Shown here: positions 55,249 to 62,780 of the stretch, in pieces
Numbering within the stretch: the first letter of the stretch is position 1
Layout of the letters: each line of letters starts with the position of its first letter
Assembly: GCF_014859695.1 (NCBI RefSeq)
Contig: NZ_JACUTS010000001.1
Location: 1 to 64,000, forward strand
Reading direction: 5' to 3'
Origin: Sulfurimonas sp.
Lineage (GTDB): Bacteria > Campylobacterota > Campylobacteria > Campylobacterales > Sulfurimonadaceae
Length of the DNA stretch: 64,000 bases
The notes under the pieces: model-generated
What the model was told of the DNA's origin: nothing
The model's database searches: none
What the model saw: only the letters and a program-made list of their open reading frames with translations
Program-made: the position numbers and the translations under genes

Positions 55249-56550
55249 ATGAATAATTTAGAGTTAAAAAAGAGAGACTTGGAGGTTTTGTGGCACCCAT
55301 GTACGCAGATGAAAGACCATGAAACACTCCCATTAATCCCAATAAAAAAGGCTCATGGAGTATACCTGGAAGATTTTGAGGGCAACTCTTATATAGATGC
55401 TGTTAGCAGCTGGTGGGTCAATCTTTTCGGACATACCAACAGTTATATCAACGAAAAAATCAAAGAGCAGCTAGATACTCTAGAGCATGTGATTTTGGCA
55501 GGATTTACGCATGAGCAGGTAGTGAGACTCTCTGAGCGGTTGGTAAAACTAACACCAAAGGGACTTAGTAAATGCTTCTATGCCGACAACGGCTCAAGTG
55601 CCGTTGAAGTAGCGCTAAAGATGAGCTTTCATGCTCATAAAAATAGCGCCAAAGAGAGAAAACTTTTTGTTTCTCTGAGTAACTCATACCACGGCGAGAC
55701 AATAGGTGCACTTAGCGTAGGCGATGTGAAACTATATAAAGATACTTACGAGCCGCTTCTTATCCGAACCGTTCAGACTCCTGTTCCAAAAGATATGAGT
55801 ATAGAGGCGGCTAGAGAGGCGGCTTTGGCATTTGGAGAGTTGTGTGAAGAGAGGGCTGATGAGATAAGCGCTATTATACTTGAGCCGCTTGTTCAGGGTG
55901 CAGGATATATGCATATGTACAATAAAGAGTTTTTGGTTTTGGTGCGTGACATTTGCAACAGTTACGACATTCACATGATAGCCGATGAAGTGATGGTCGG
56001 TTTTGGAAGAACGGGCGAGATGTTTGCATGCCAGAGCGCTAACATAACACCTGATTTTATAGTTTTGTCAAAAGGGCTTACAGGTGGCTATCTGCCTCTC
56101 TCAGTCGTACTAACAACAGATGAGATATATGCCAAGTTTTATTGTGACTATAACGAGCATAAAGCATTTTTGCACTCCCACAGTTATACCGGAAATGCTC
56201 TTGCCTGCGCCGCTGCAAATGCAACTCTTGATATTTTCCAGAGAGATAACGTTATAGAAGAAAATAGAAAAACCGCTGAGTATATGGCAGAAAAACTCTT
56301 AAAGTTTCAAGAGCTTGAAAATGTCGCTTCCATTAGGCAGACCGGCATGATTTGCGCAGTGGAGTTAAAAGGGTACACACCAGAGGAGCGAATAGGGCTT
56401 AGAGTATATCAATACGGGCTTGATAACGGTGTTCTGTTACGTCCGCTTGGTCATGTAGTCTACTTTATGCCGCCCTATATTATCACAAAAGATGAGTGCG
56501 ACAAGATGATGGACACTGCTTACTCAGCTATAAAGAGTCTTCTTAAATAG
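55249..56550 (+). CDS. bioA: Adenosylmethionine-8-amino-7-oxononanoate aminotransferase
   Basis: A 433-residue PLP enzyme of biotin synthesis. Signatures: LWHPCTQMKDHE at the start, SSWWVNLFGH, the aminotransferase class III block IADEVMVGFGRTGEMFA and the PLP lysine in LSKGLTGGYLPL. Full length. Confidence 0.96.
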   Translation: MNNLELKKRDLEVLWHPCTQMKDHETLPLIPIKKAHGVYLEDFEGNSYIDAVSSWWVNLFGHTNSYINEKIKEQLDTLEHVILAGFTHEQVVRLSERLVKLTPKGLSKCFYADNGSSAVEVALKMSFHAHKNSAKERKLFVSLSNSYHGETIGALSVGDVKLYKDTYEPLLIRTVQTPVPKDMSIEAAREAALAFGELCEERADEISAIILEPLVQGAGYMHMYNKEFLVLVRDICNSYDIHMIADEVMVGFGRTGEMFACQSANITPDFIVLSKGLTGGYLPLSVVLTTDEIYAKFYCDYNEHKAFLHSHSYTGNALACAAANATLDIFQRDNVIEENRKTAEYMAEKLLKFQELENVASIRQTGMICAVELKGYTPEERIGLRVYQYGLDNGVLLRPLGHVVYFMPPYIITKDECDKMMDTAYSAIKSLLK

Positions 56551-56554
56551 AAGT

Positions 56555-57145
56555 TTAATCAAAAGCAGAGTCGTTTTTAGTGTTATCCAGCAGAAGAAGT
56601 CTGCAGCTCTTCTCTAAAATGGCAATTTTTTTTGCCATCTCGTGAACATCTCTGTTAAAAGTGTAGACTCCATAACCTCTAATAACCATGATGTCTGTTT
56701 TTTTACTCTGAAAATAGTAGGCAATCTCACTGCTTGCTCTCTCATACCAGTCATCAAAGCTTCTAGGGTCAACTATCTCAATGGAACCCAACTCTTTGTA
56801 TCCGAAATAATCTTTTGGGGTAATGATATTGTGGTCTAGCGAATATGCCGTTGTAAAAGGGGGCATACTAAAACAGATAAATTTAGCGTCGGATATTTGG
56901 GAGTAGATGCTGTGATGAATATTTGAGTCAATACTCGCTTGGTTCCATCTGTAATCTTTTTTATAATAAAGCTCTATAAGTGAACTCTCATCAAGCGCGT
57001 CAAATATAGCTTCTTTAGTATTGATTACAAAGCGGTTTGATTCGGTTTTTGCAGAGATGGAGCCGTGATATATGCCGAAAAAATCTTTTCTAAACATTGA
57101 TAGTGCAAGTCCGGAGAGTTTCTTTTTGAGATGATCTTTATTCAT
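56555..57145 (-). CDS. Class II aldolase/adducin-fold protein lacking the usual zinc histidines
   Basis: A 196-residue protein with the order of segments of class II aldolases (FFGIYHGSISAK, the PKDYFGYKELG block, VIRGYGVYTFNRDVHEMAKKIAILEKS). The standard VHTHSPYATA zinc motif appears here as ICFSMPPFTTA, so the metal ligands are replaced, and the later HG is changed to YG. It is probably not an active aldolase; it may have a structural or binding role. It stands convergent with bioA, 4 nt away. Confidence 0.75.
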   Translation of the reverse strand: MNKDHLKKKLSGLALSMFRKDFFGIYHGSISAKTESNRFVINTKEAIFDALDESSLIELYYKKDYRWNQASIDSNIHHSIYSQISDAKFICFSMPPFTTAYSLDHNIITPKDYFGYKELGSIEIVDPRSFDDWYERASSEIAYYFQSKKTDIMVIRGYGVYTFNRDVHEMAKKIAILEKSCRLLLLDNTKNDSAFD

Positions 57146-57188
57146 TAAAATTGCTCTTTTGTTGAAATATAAAAGTTTATCACAAAGC

Positions 57189-57563
57189 TTACTTTAAAAC
57201 AACGTCATCAAAAAAGAGTTCTCTATTGTTCTCGAAGTTTTCAACTAGGTTTGTAAAGCATCCCCCAAGCTCTCTGATTGTTTCAATATTTGGCTCAATA
57301 TATATCTTATTTGCCTTTTTTTGCATTTTTATGACGCCTGCTTCACGAAGCAGTTGCAGATGTTTGGATATTGTAGGCAGTGAGTATTCAAAGTGCTCGG
57401 CAATTGTCGATACGCAGGTAGCATGCGGATTTACTTTTACTTTAGGATTCTTCTTGTCGATAGAGCAGACATAGCCGCCGGTAAAAATATTTTTAAAGAT
57501 TAGAAAACGGGTCTCATTACCCAGAGCCTTGAAAATCTTGATTTTTTGTTGCATATCGAGCAT
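57189..57563 (-). CDS. ArsR-family regulator with a cysteine pair suited to persulfide sensing
   Basis: A 124-residue winged-helix repressor: core LGNETRFLIFKNIF, recognition block SLPTISKHLQLLREAGVI. It has Cys 33, Cys 50 and Cys 102. The two flanking the DNA-binding core recall the pair in BigR/SqrR that forms a tetrasulfide bridge with reactive sulfur. It is divergent from a rhodanese and DsrE gene, with a palindrome between, which supports a sulfur role. RBS AAGGA lies 6 nt before the ATG. Confidence 0.83.
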   Translation of the reverse strand: MLDMQQKIKIFKALGNETRFLIFKNIFTGGYVCSIDKKNPKVKVNPHATCVSTIAEHFEYSLPTISKHLQLLREAGVIKMQKKANKIYIEPNIETIRELGGCFTNLVENFENNRELFFDDVVLK

Positions 57564-57607
57564 CTATTTTCCTTGACAAATTATTTAGATAATTATATCA
57601 TACCAAA

Positions 57608-57627
57608 AGGTATTTAGTTAAATGCCT
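57608..57627. promoter_or_regulatory. Probable ArsR operator between the divergent genes
   Basis: AGGTATTTAGTTAAATGCCT is an imperfect 20-bp palindrome (AGG-N-ATTTA ... TAAAT-N-CCT) located between the ArsR and rhodanese start codons, a usual place for an operator acting on both promoters. Confidence 0.55.
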
Positions 57628-57656
57628 AAATAAGCAAATAGCTTAAAGGAAAGATT

Positions 57657-58136
57657 ATGAAAAAAGTATCAGGAAGGTTGTTTCATACAGCACTGTTAGT
57701 AATGTTACTGCTCTCTAGCAGTTTGTACGCTCAAGAGAGTGGGAAAACGGTGCTTATTAACGAGGCAAAAAAAGAGGCGGGTGAAGTGACCCCTGAGCAA
57801 CTAAAAGAGATGATAGAGGATGAAGAGGTCATTATTCTTGACGTAAGAGAGAGTGAGCAAAGGACAGAAGGATACCTTTTTAGTGACTTTGCATCAGTAA
57901 ATACGATTTCCATTACCCGCGGTAATTTAGAGTGGGAGATAGAGGATAAAATCAAAGACAAAGAGACTCCTGTTGTTACTTACTGCAGAAATGGCGGTCG
58001 TGGTGCGCTTGCGGCTCAAACATTAAAGAAGATGGGCTACAAAAATGCCAAAAATCTCAAAGGCGGGATTCAGGATTGGGCAAAAGCCGGTTATAGCGTA
58101 AAAACTGGATTGGGCGTTTTTAAAATAGCAAAATAG
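57657..58136 (+). CDS. Exported rhodanese-domain sulfurtransferase
   Basis: A 159-residue protein with signal peptide (about 1-25, ending LYAQES) and a rhodanese domain (about 45-150). The active-site loop is TYCRNGGRGALAAQTL, Cys about 109. Rhodaneses accept a sulfane sulfur on this Cys. It lies 10 nt before a DsrE-like gene and has RBS AAAGGAAAG. Confidence 0.9.
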   Translation: MKKVSGRLFHTALLVMLLLSSSLYAQESGKTVLINEAKKEAGEVTPEQLKEMIEDEEVIILDVRESEQRTEGYLFSDFASVNTISITRGNLEWEIEDKIKDKETPVVTYCRNGGRGALAAQTLKKMGYKNAKNLKGGIQDWAKAGYSVKTGLGVFKIAK

Positions 58137-58146
58137 GAGATAAAAA

Positions 58147-58500
58147 ATGATAACGATTATTCTGAACCATGAGCCTTATGACGGCTCTGATATTACGTGG
58201 AATGCCCTGCGTCTCGCTTCAACACTACATAAAAACGCAGAAGATGTAAACATCTTTTTAATGAATGATGCAGTTGATTTAGCAAGAGACAAAACAAAAA
58301 AGCCTGATAGCTATGACCATGATTTGGTTTTAATGCTAAAAAAACTCTATGCAGATGGAGTTTCACTGCAAGCTTGCGGAACATGTAGCGCAAGATGCGG
58401 CATTTTTAAAAACGAACCCTACTTTGATGAGAAAGTATCCTCAACAATGCAGGTTCTATCAGATTGGGTTGTAGGCAGTAAACAGGTGCTTACATTTTGA
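58147..58500 (+). CDS. DsrE/DsrF-like sulfur relay protein
   Basis: A 117-residue protein of the DsrE fold (MITIILNHEPYDGSDITWNALRLASTLHK) with a Cys cluster ACGTCSARCG (about 76-85). Members carry persulfides on such a Cys. Together with the rhodanese upstream it forms a two-step sulfur relay. Confidence 0.88.
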   Translation: MITIILNHEPYDGSDITWNALRLASTLHKNAEDVNIFLMNDAVDLARDKTKKPDSYDHDLVLMLKKLYADGVSLQACGTCSARCGIFKNEPYFDEKVSSTMQVLSDWVVGSKQVLTF

Positions 58501-58527
58501 TTTAAATAGGAGGATTCCCTATTTAAA
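58501..58527. terminator. Shared bidirectional terminator, DsrE gene and dnaJ
   Basis: TTTAAATAGG-AGGATTC-CCTATTTAAA, a perfect 10-bp stem that overlaps the dnaJ stop codon in the 18-bp gap between convergent genes. Confidence 0.7.
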
Positions 58528-59643
58528 CCAGCTTTTCATCTTCTCGATGGCAGAGTCCAAAACGCTCTCGTGCGGTTTTGACTCTATGCCGAAAGACTCT
58601 TGAAGTTTGCTAAGGAGTTCGCGCTGCTCATCGGTCAGTTTTTTAGGGTAGGTGATGTTTACCTGTGCGATGAGATCTCCCTTACCGTGACCGTGAACAT
58701 CCTCGATGCCTTCGCCTCTAAAAACAAACTGCTGCTTATCTTTTGTACCGATATCAAGCTTTAGCTCAAGTTCTCCCGTTAGTGAAGGGATAGCGAGACT
58801 CTCTCCCGCAACAGCCTGAGTAAAAAATATAGGAATTGCGATGTAGACGTCATTTGCGTCTCTTTGAAAGTGCTTATCGGGTCTTACGTTAAAAGTGACA
58901 TACAAATCGCCTCTTGTACCGCGTTTGCCGATATTTCCTTTTCCTGAGACTCTGAGGCGGTTACCGCTGTCAATCCCTTTTGGGATTTTAATGGTTACAT
59001 TGCCTTTTTCTTCATGATACCCTTTCCCATCACAGCTACCGCAATGCGCTGAGGGTGCAGAACCGCTTCCATGACACACAGGGCAGGTTTGAGAAAATGT
59101 CATAAAACCCTGTTTTATAAAGATTTGACCTTGCCCTCTACATTGATGACATGTGGAGAGTTTGCCGTCTTTAGCACCCGTACCCTTACAGCTGTTGCAT
59201 GAGTTTTTGTACTTAAACTCTATATCTTTTTCGCAACCAAATACCGCTTCGTTGAAACTGATGGTCATGTCAACATTCATATCAAGCGGATACTTCTCCG
59301 TATCTGCCGGATTTTGGCGACGGCGCGACGAGCCCCCAAAACCGTTAAACATCTCTTCAAAGATTGAACCTAAATCATCAAACCCTCCAGAAGAACGACC
59401 TCTTCCGCCGCCCATGCCTTGAAGCCCCTCTTTGCCATATCTATCGTAAACACTTCGCTGTTTTTCATCGCTTAGACACTGATAAGCTTCGTTGCAGAGT
59501 TTAAATTTATGTTCGGCTTCACTGTCACCCTGATTTTTGTCTGGATGATAAATTTTCGCCATTTTTCTATAAGCTTTTTTGATTGTAGTTTGGTCGGCAT
59601 CTCTTGAGATTTCCAATATTTCGTAATAGCTTAAATCCTGCAT
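58519..59643 (-). CDS. dnaJ: Chaperone DnaJ
   Basis: A 374-residue type I Hsp40: J domain with HPD (about 33-35), Gly/Phe-rich stretch, four CxxCxGxG zinc motifs (CNSCKGTG, CHQCRGQG, CPVCHGSG, CGSCDGKG) and C-terminal client domains. Works with DnaK and GrpE. Confidence 0.98.
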   Translation of the reverse strand: MQDLSYYEILEISRDADQTTIKKAYRKMAKIYHPDKNQGDSEAEHKFKLCNEAYQCLSDEKQRSVYDRYGKEGLQGMGGGRGRSSGGFDDLGSIFEEMFNGFGGSSRRRQNPADTEKYPLDMNVDMTISFNEAVFGCEKDIEFKYKNSCNSCKGTGAKDGKLSTCHQCRGQGQIFIKQGFMTFSQTCPVCHGSGSAPSAHCGSCDGKGYHEEKGNVTIKIPKGIDSGNRLRVSGKGNIGKRGTRGDLYVTFNVRPDKHFQRDANDVYIAIPIFFTQAVAGESLAIPSLTGELELKLDIGTKDKQQFVFRGEGIEDVHGHGKGDLIAQVNITYPKKLTDEQRELLSKLQESFGIESKPHESVLDSAIEKMKSWFK

Positions 59644-59719
59644 ATTATTTTAATATCCTAACATCTAAAATTTTTTCGCAATTATATCGTTTTAAATTTA
59701 ATCTATGTATAATCCCTTT

Positions 59720-60811
59720 ATGAAACATTTTACACTCTATTTAACCTTGTTTTTACTCTTTACGGGCTGTTCTAAAGAGCCTCCGGTGAGCTTTTCAAAC
59801 ATGCCCGATACCAATCTTTACAAGAGCGATTTTAGCGAGCTTCCAAACTGGAGCCAAGAGGATTATGCAAATGCGCTAGAGTCGTTTGTGCGTAGCTGCA
59901 AAACGGCTAAAACACAAGAGATTTATGCTGATTTATGCATTAGAGCAACAGATGCCGTAGATGCCAAAGGGTTTTTAACGACCTACTTTACTCCATATAA
60001 AATAGCTCTGCCAAATAGTTCGCAAGATGGGCTTCTAACAGGCTATTATGAGCCTGAGCTAAGAGGTTCACTGACTAAAAAAGAGCCATATATCTACCCA
60101 GTATATAGAACTCCAAAAGATTTAGTTGTCGTTGATCTGGGCGAGCAGTATCCCGAACTAAAAAGCTATAGGTTAAGAGGTAAAATTATCGGCAATAGGC
60201 TTGTGCCTTTCCATGATAGAGAAGATGCTGTAAAAAATGAACTTGATGCGGAGATTATCTGCTATACGGACTCGAAAATTGATCTCTTCTTTTTAGAGGT
60301 TCAAGGTTCGGGAAGAGTAAGTCTTGATAATGGAAGCACTATATTTGTCGGTTATGAGAACCAAAACGGGCACAAATACGCCTCAATTGGAAAATATCTT
60401 GTAAATATGGGCGAAATAGCTCTGGAAGATATTTCGCTTCAGAGCATAAAAGCGTGGTTAGAGCAAAATCCCTCAAGGATTGATGAAGTGCTCAACTACA
60501 ACAAGTCTATGGTCTTTTTCAGACAAAAAGAGCATGCGGCAAGCGGTTCGCTCGGGGTTGTGCTTACTCCAAAACGCTCAATCGCGGTAGATAGAAGGTA
60601 TATTCCACTGGGAAGCATGCTCTATCTGAGCGCACAGGACGAAGCTGTCTCTTTTAACCGTGTCGTTATGGCTGAGGATACGGGCGGTGCCATCAAGGGG
60701 AGTGTGAGAGCCGATATATTTATGGGCTACGGGGAGGAAGCAAAAGAGGTGGCGGGCAGACTAAAAGCGCCTCTGAAGCTCTGGATACTTTTGCCAAAAG
60801 GGAGCTCTTGA
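59720..60811 (+). CDS. mltA: Membrane-bound lytic murein transglycosylase A
   Basis: A 363-residue lipoprotein (lipobox LFTGC near residue 17) that cuts peptidoglycan. It contains the MltA barrel domain (LLTGYYEPELRGS) and the 3D domain with its aspartates (VMAEDTGGAIKGSVRADIFMG). I chose ATG 59720 rather than the track's 59705, because an extended -10, TGTATAAT, ends 6 nt before this ATG; the mRNA would be leaderless. The stop overlaps the recR start. Confidence 0.92.
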   Translation: MKHFTLYLTLFLLFTGCSKEPPVSFSNMPDTNLYKSDFSELPNWSQEDYANALESFVRSCKTAKTQEIYADLCIRATDAVDAKGFLTTYFTPYKIALPNSSQDGLLTGYYEPELRGSLTKKEPYIYPVYRTPKDLVVVDLGEQYPELKSYRLRGKIIGNRLVPFHDREDAVKNELDAEIICYTDSKIDLFFLEVQGSGRVSLDNGSTIFVGYENQNGHKYASIGKYLVNMGEIALEDISLQSIKAWLEQNPSRIDEVLNYNKSMVFFRQKEHAASGSLGVVLTPKRSIAVDRRYIPLGSMLYLSAQDEAVSFNRVVMAEDTGGAIKGSVRADIFMGYGEEAKEVAGRLKAPLKLWILLPKGSS

Positions 60812-61380
60812 TGAACGGCTCACTGGAGAAGTTTAACAAACTGGTAGATGCCCTGCAAGAACTCCCTACCATCGGGAAGAAATCGGCAACAAGGCTTGCT
60901 TACCACATGGTTATGAAAGATAGATTTACCGGGATGAAAATTTCCCATGCAATCGAAGAGGCTCTTGGATCTCTCAAAGAGTGCAGTTCATGCGGTGGCA
61001 TGAGTGAAGATGAGCTCTGCTTTATTTGCTGTGATGAGAGCAGGGATGAGATGCTTTTATGCATAGTTGAAAATGCAAAAGATATATTGATTTTAGAGGA
61101 AAACGCACTTTTTGGCGGAAGATATTTTGTTCTGGAATCATTAGCGGAGTTTGATTTCTCAAAACTGGAGAGATTGGTCTCCTCCGGTGTACAAGAGATA
61201 GTCTTTGCTCTAACGCCATCTATTGCAAATGATGCGGTTATGTTATATATTGAAGATAAATTAAGTAATTTTAATATAAACTACTCAAAAATTGCTCAAG
61301 GCGTTCCAACCGGAGTGAGTTTAGAAAATATTGATATTTTGTCTTTAACGAGAGCGTTATCGGGCAGAGTAAAGGTTTAA
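60811..61380 (+). CDS. recR: Recombination protein RecR
   Basis: A 189-residue repair protein with the HhH start ALQELPTIGKKSATRLAYHM, a zinc finger (CSSCGGMSEDELCFICC) and a Toprim domain. ATG 60811 sits 6 nt after GGGAG and overlaps the mltA stop (TGATG); the track's TTG one codon earlier is less likely. Confidence 0.96.
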   Translation: MNGSLEKFNKLVDALQELPTIGKKSATRLAYHMVMKDRFTGMKISHAIEEALGSLKECSSCGGMSEDELCFICCDESRDEMLLCIVENAKDILILEENALFGGRYFVLESLAEFDFSKLERLVSSGVQEIVFALTPSIANDAVMLYIEDKLSNFNINYSKIAQGVPTGVSLENIDILSLTRALSGRVKV

Positions 61381-61382
61381 AT

Positions 61383-62171
61383 TTGAGATTTATTTATTTG
61401 GCTTTTGTTTTTACTTTTGTAGTAACATTGAGCGGTTGTAGTTCAAAGACGCTAGAGAAGCCAAGCGAGGTTGCAGTTGTTGAGCAAGAAAGCGATGACT
61501 TTAACGGCGAACTAGAAGGGTTTTCGGACGAGTTTGAAGACAAAGAGGTTTATGACCCGTTTAGCGGTTATAACAGAGCCATGACGACCTTTAATGACGG
61601 CATGTATGAGTATGCACTTAAGCCTGTTGCAAATGGATACAACTATGTGATGCATGTTGAAGTTAGAGAGAGTGTGAAAAACTTCTTTAACAATCTCTAC
61701 TTTCCTATGCGATTTGTAAACAACGTTTTGCAAGGCAAGTTTTCTTACGCTGCCGAAGAGACGGGGCGCTTTGTCATCAACACAACAGTGGGGATACTTG
61801 GGCTTTTTGATCCTGCAAAAGTACACTTTAACCTTGAAGTGCATAATGAGGATTTTGGTCAGACTTTAGGATTTTACGGAGTAGGGAGCGGCCCTCATAT
61901 AGTACTTCCTCTTTTTGGACCATCAAACTTAAGAGATTTAATAGGTATGTATCCTGACGCTCTGCTTAGTCCGCTTGACTACACAGAGAGAAGTTACTGG
62001 ACATTGACTGATACATGGCCTGAGTATTTGGGTGCAAAAACAGTGGAAAAAGTCAACTATATCTCTTTAAATATGGACAGGTATGAGAAGATGAGAGGAG
62101 ATGCGGTTGATTTGTACCCGTATTTCAGAGATGTTTATGAGCAGTATCGAAACAAACAGATTGAGGAGTAA
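61383..62171 (+). CDS. mlaA: MlaA (VacJ) family outer-membrane lipoprotein
   Basis: A 262-residue lipoprotein (lipobox LSGC, about 16-19). The MlaA core is visible as DPFSGYNRAMTTFNDGMYEYALKPVANGYNYVM and GSGPHIVLPLFGPSNLRDLIG. It removes misplaced phospholipid from the outer leaflet. It starts with TTG 2 nt after recR. Confidence 0.93.
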   Translation: MRFIYLAFVFTFVVTLSGCSSKTLEKPSEVAVVEQESDDFNGELEGFSDEFEDKEVYDPFSGYNRAMTTFNDGMYEYALKPVANGYNYVMHVEVRESVKNFFNNLYFPMRFVNNVLQGKFSYAAEETGRFVINTTVGILGLFDPAKVHFNLEVHNEDFGQTLGFYGVGSGPHIVLPLFGPSNLRDLIGMYPDALLSPLDYTERSYWTLTDTWPEYLGAKTVEKVNYISLNMDRYEKMRGDAVDLYPYFRDVYEQYRNKQIEE

Positions 62172-62174
62172 AAG

Positions 62175-62777
62175 TTGAAAAATATCTTTAAAAAAATAGT
62201 TGTGTTATGTGTGGCGCTGCTTTTTGCGCAAAATTTGGCGGCAGATGAGCAGAGTAATCTGAAAAATCGTTTTTTAGACAAAATAAATGAAGTGATATTA
62301 ATAGTTGAAGATAAAAGACTCTCTAAAGATGATAGAAACCGTAGTATTGTAAAAGCATTGACTCCGATGTTTGATTTTGAGCTTATGGCAAAACTAAGCC
62401 TCGGAAATGCATGGAGAGAGCTTAAAAAAGAGAACCAAGAGAGATTTATAGAGTTATATGTAGAGAGAATGAAACAGTCTTACTCTGCAAAAATTGATGC
62501 TTATGAAGATGAGAAGGTTGAGGTTAAAAAGATTGAGCAGCCGCAGAAAAACAGAATAGCCCTCACAACAGACCTTGTAGGCAAATCTGAAAAACTGGAG
62601 ATTGTCTATAAATACCACAAGCCAAGCTCAAAACAGGCGGACAAGGATGAGTGGCTTGTATATGACGTAGAGATTTTAGGAGTCAGCATTTTAAAAACCG
62701 ACAGAGCTCAATTTAAAGAGTTTTTACAGACAAAAAGCATATACGAACTTATGGATGCTTTGGTTAAGCAGTCGTAA
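62175..62777 (+). CDS. mlaC: MlaC family periplasmic phospholipid carrier
   Basis: A 200-residue secreted protein (signal about 1-22, ending NLAADE) with the MlaC/Ttg2D pattern: FDFELMAKLSLGNAWRELKKENQERFIELYVERMKQSY. It ferries phospholipid between membranes. Starts with TTG 3 nt after mlaA. Confidence 0.92.
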   Translation: MKNIFKKIVVLCVALLFAQNLAADEQSNLKNRFLDKINEVILIVEDKRLSKDDRNRSIVKALTPMFDFELMAKLSLGNAWRELKKENQERFIELYVERMKQSYSAKIDAYEDEKVEVKKIEQPQKNRIALTTDLVGKSEKLEIVYKYHKPSSKQADKDEWLVYDVEILGVSILKTDRAQFKEFLQTKSIYELMDALVKQS

Positions 62778-62780
62778 ATA

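Noticed and set aside
59153-59422. Plus-strand ORF over dnaJ (89 aa) and similar long antisense ORFs over ftsA, ftsZ, nosZ and nosD
   Set aside because: Shadow frames of well-supported genes, with no promoter or family signature.
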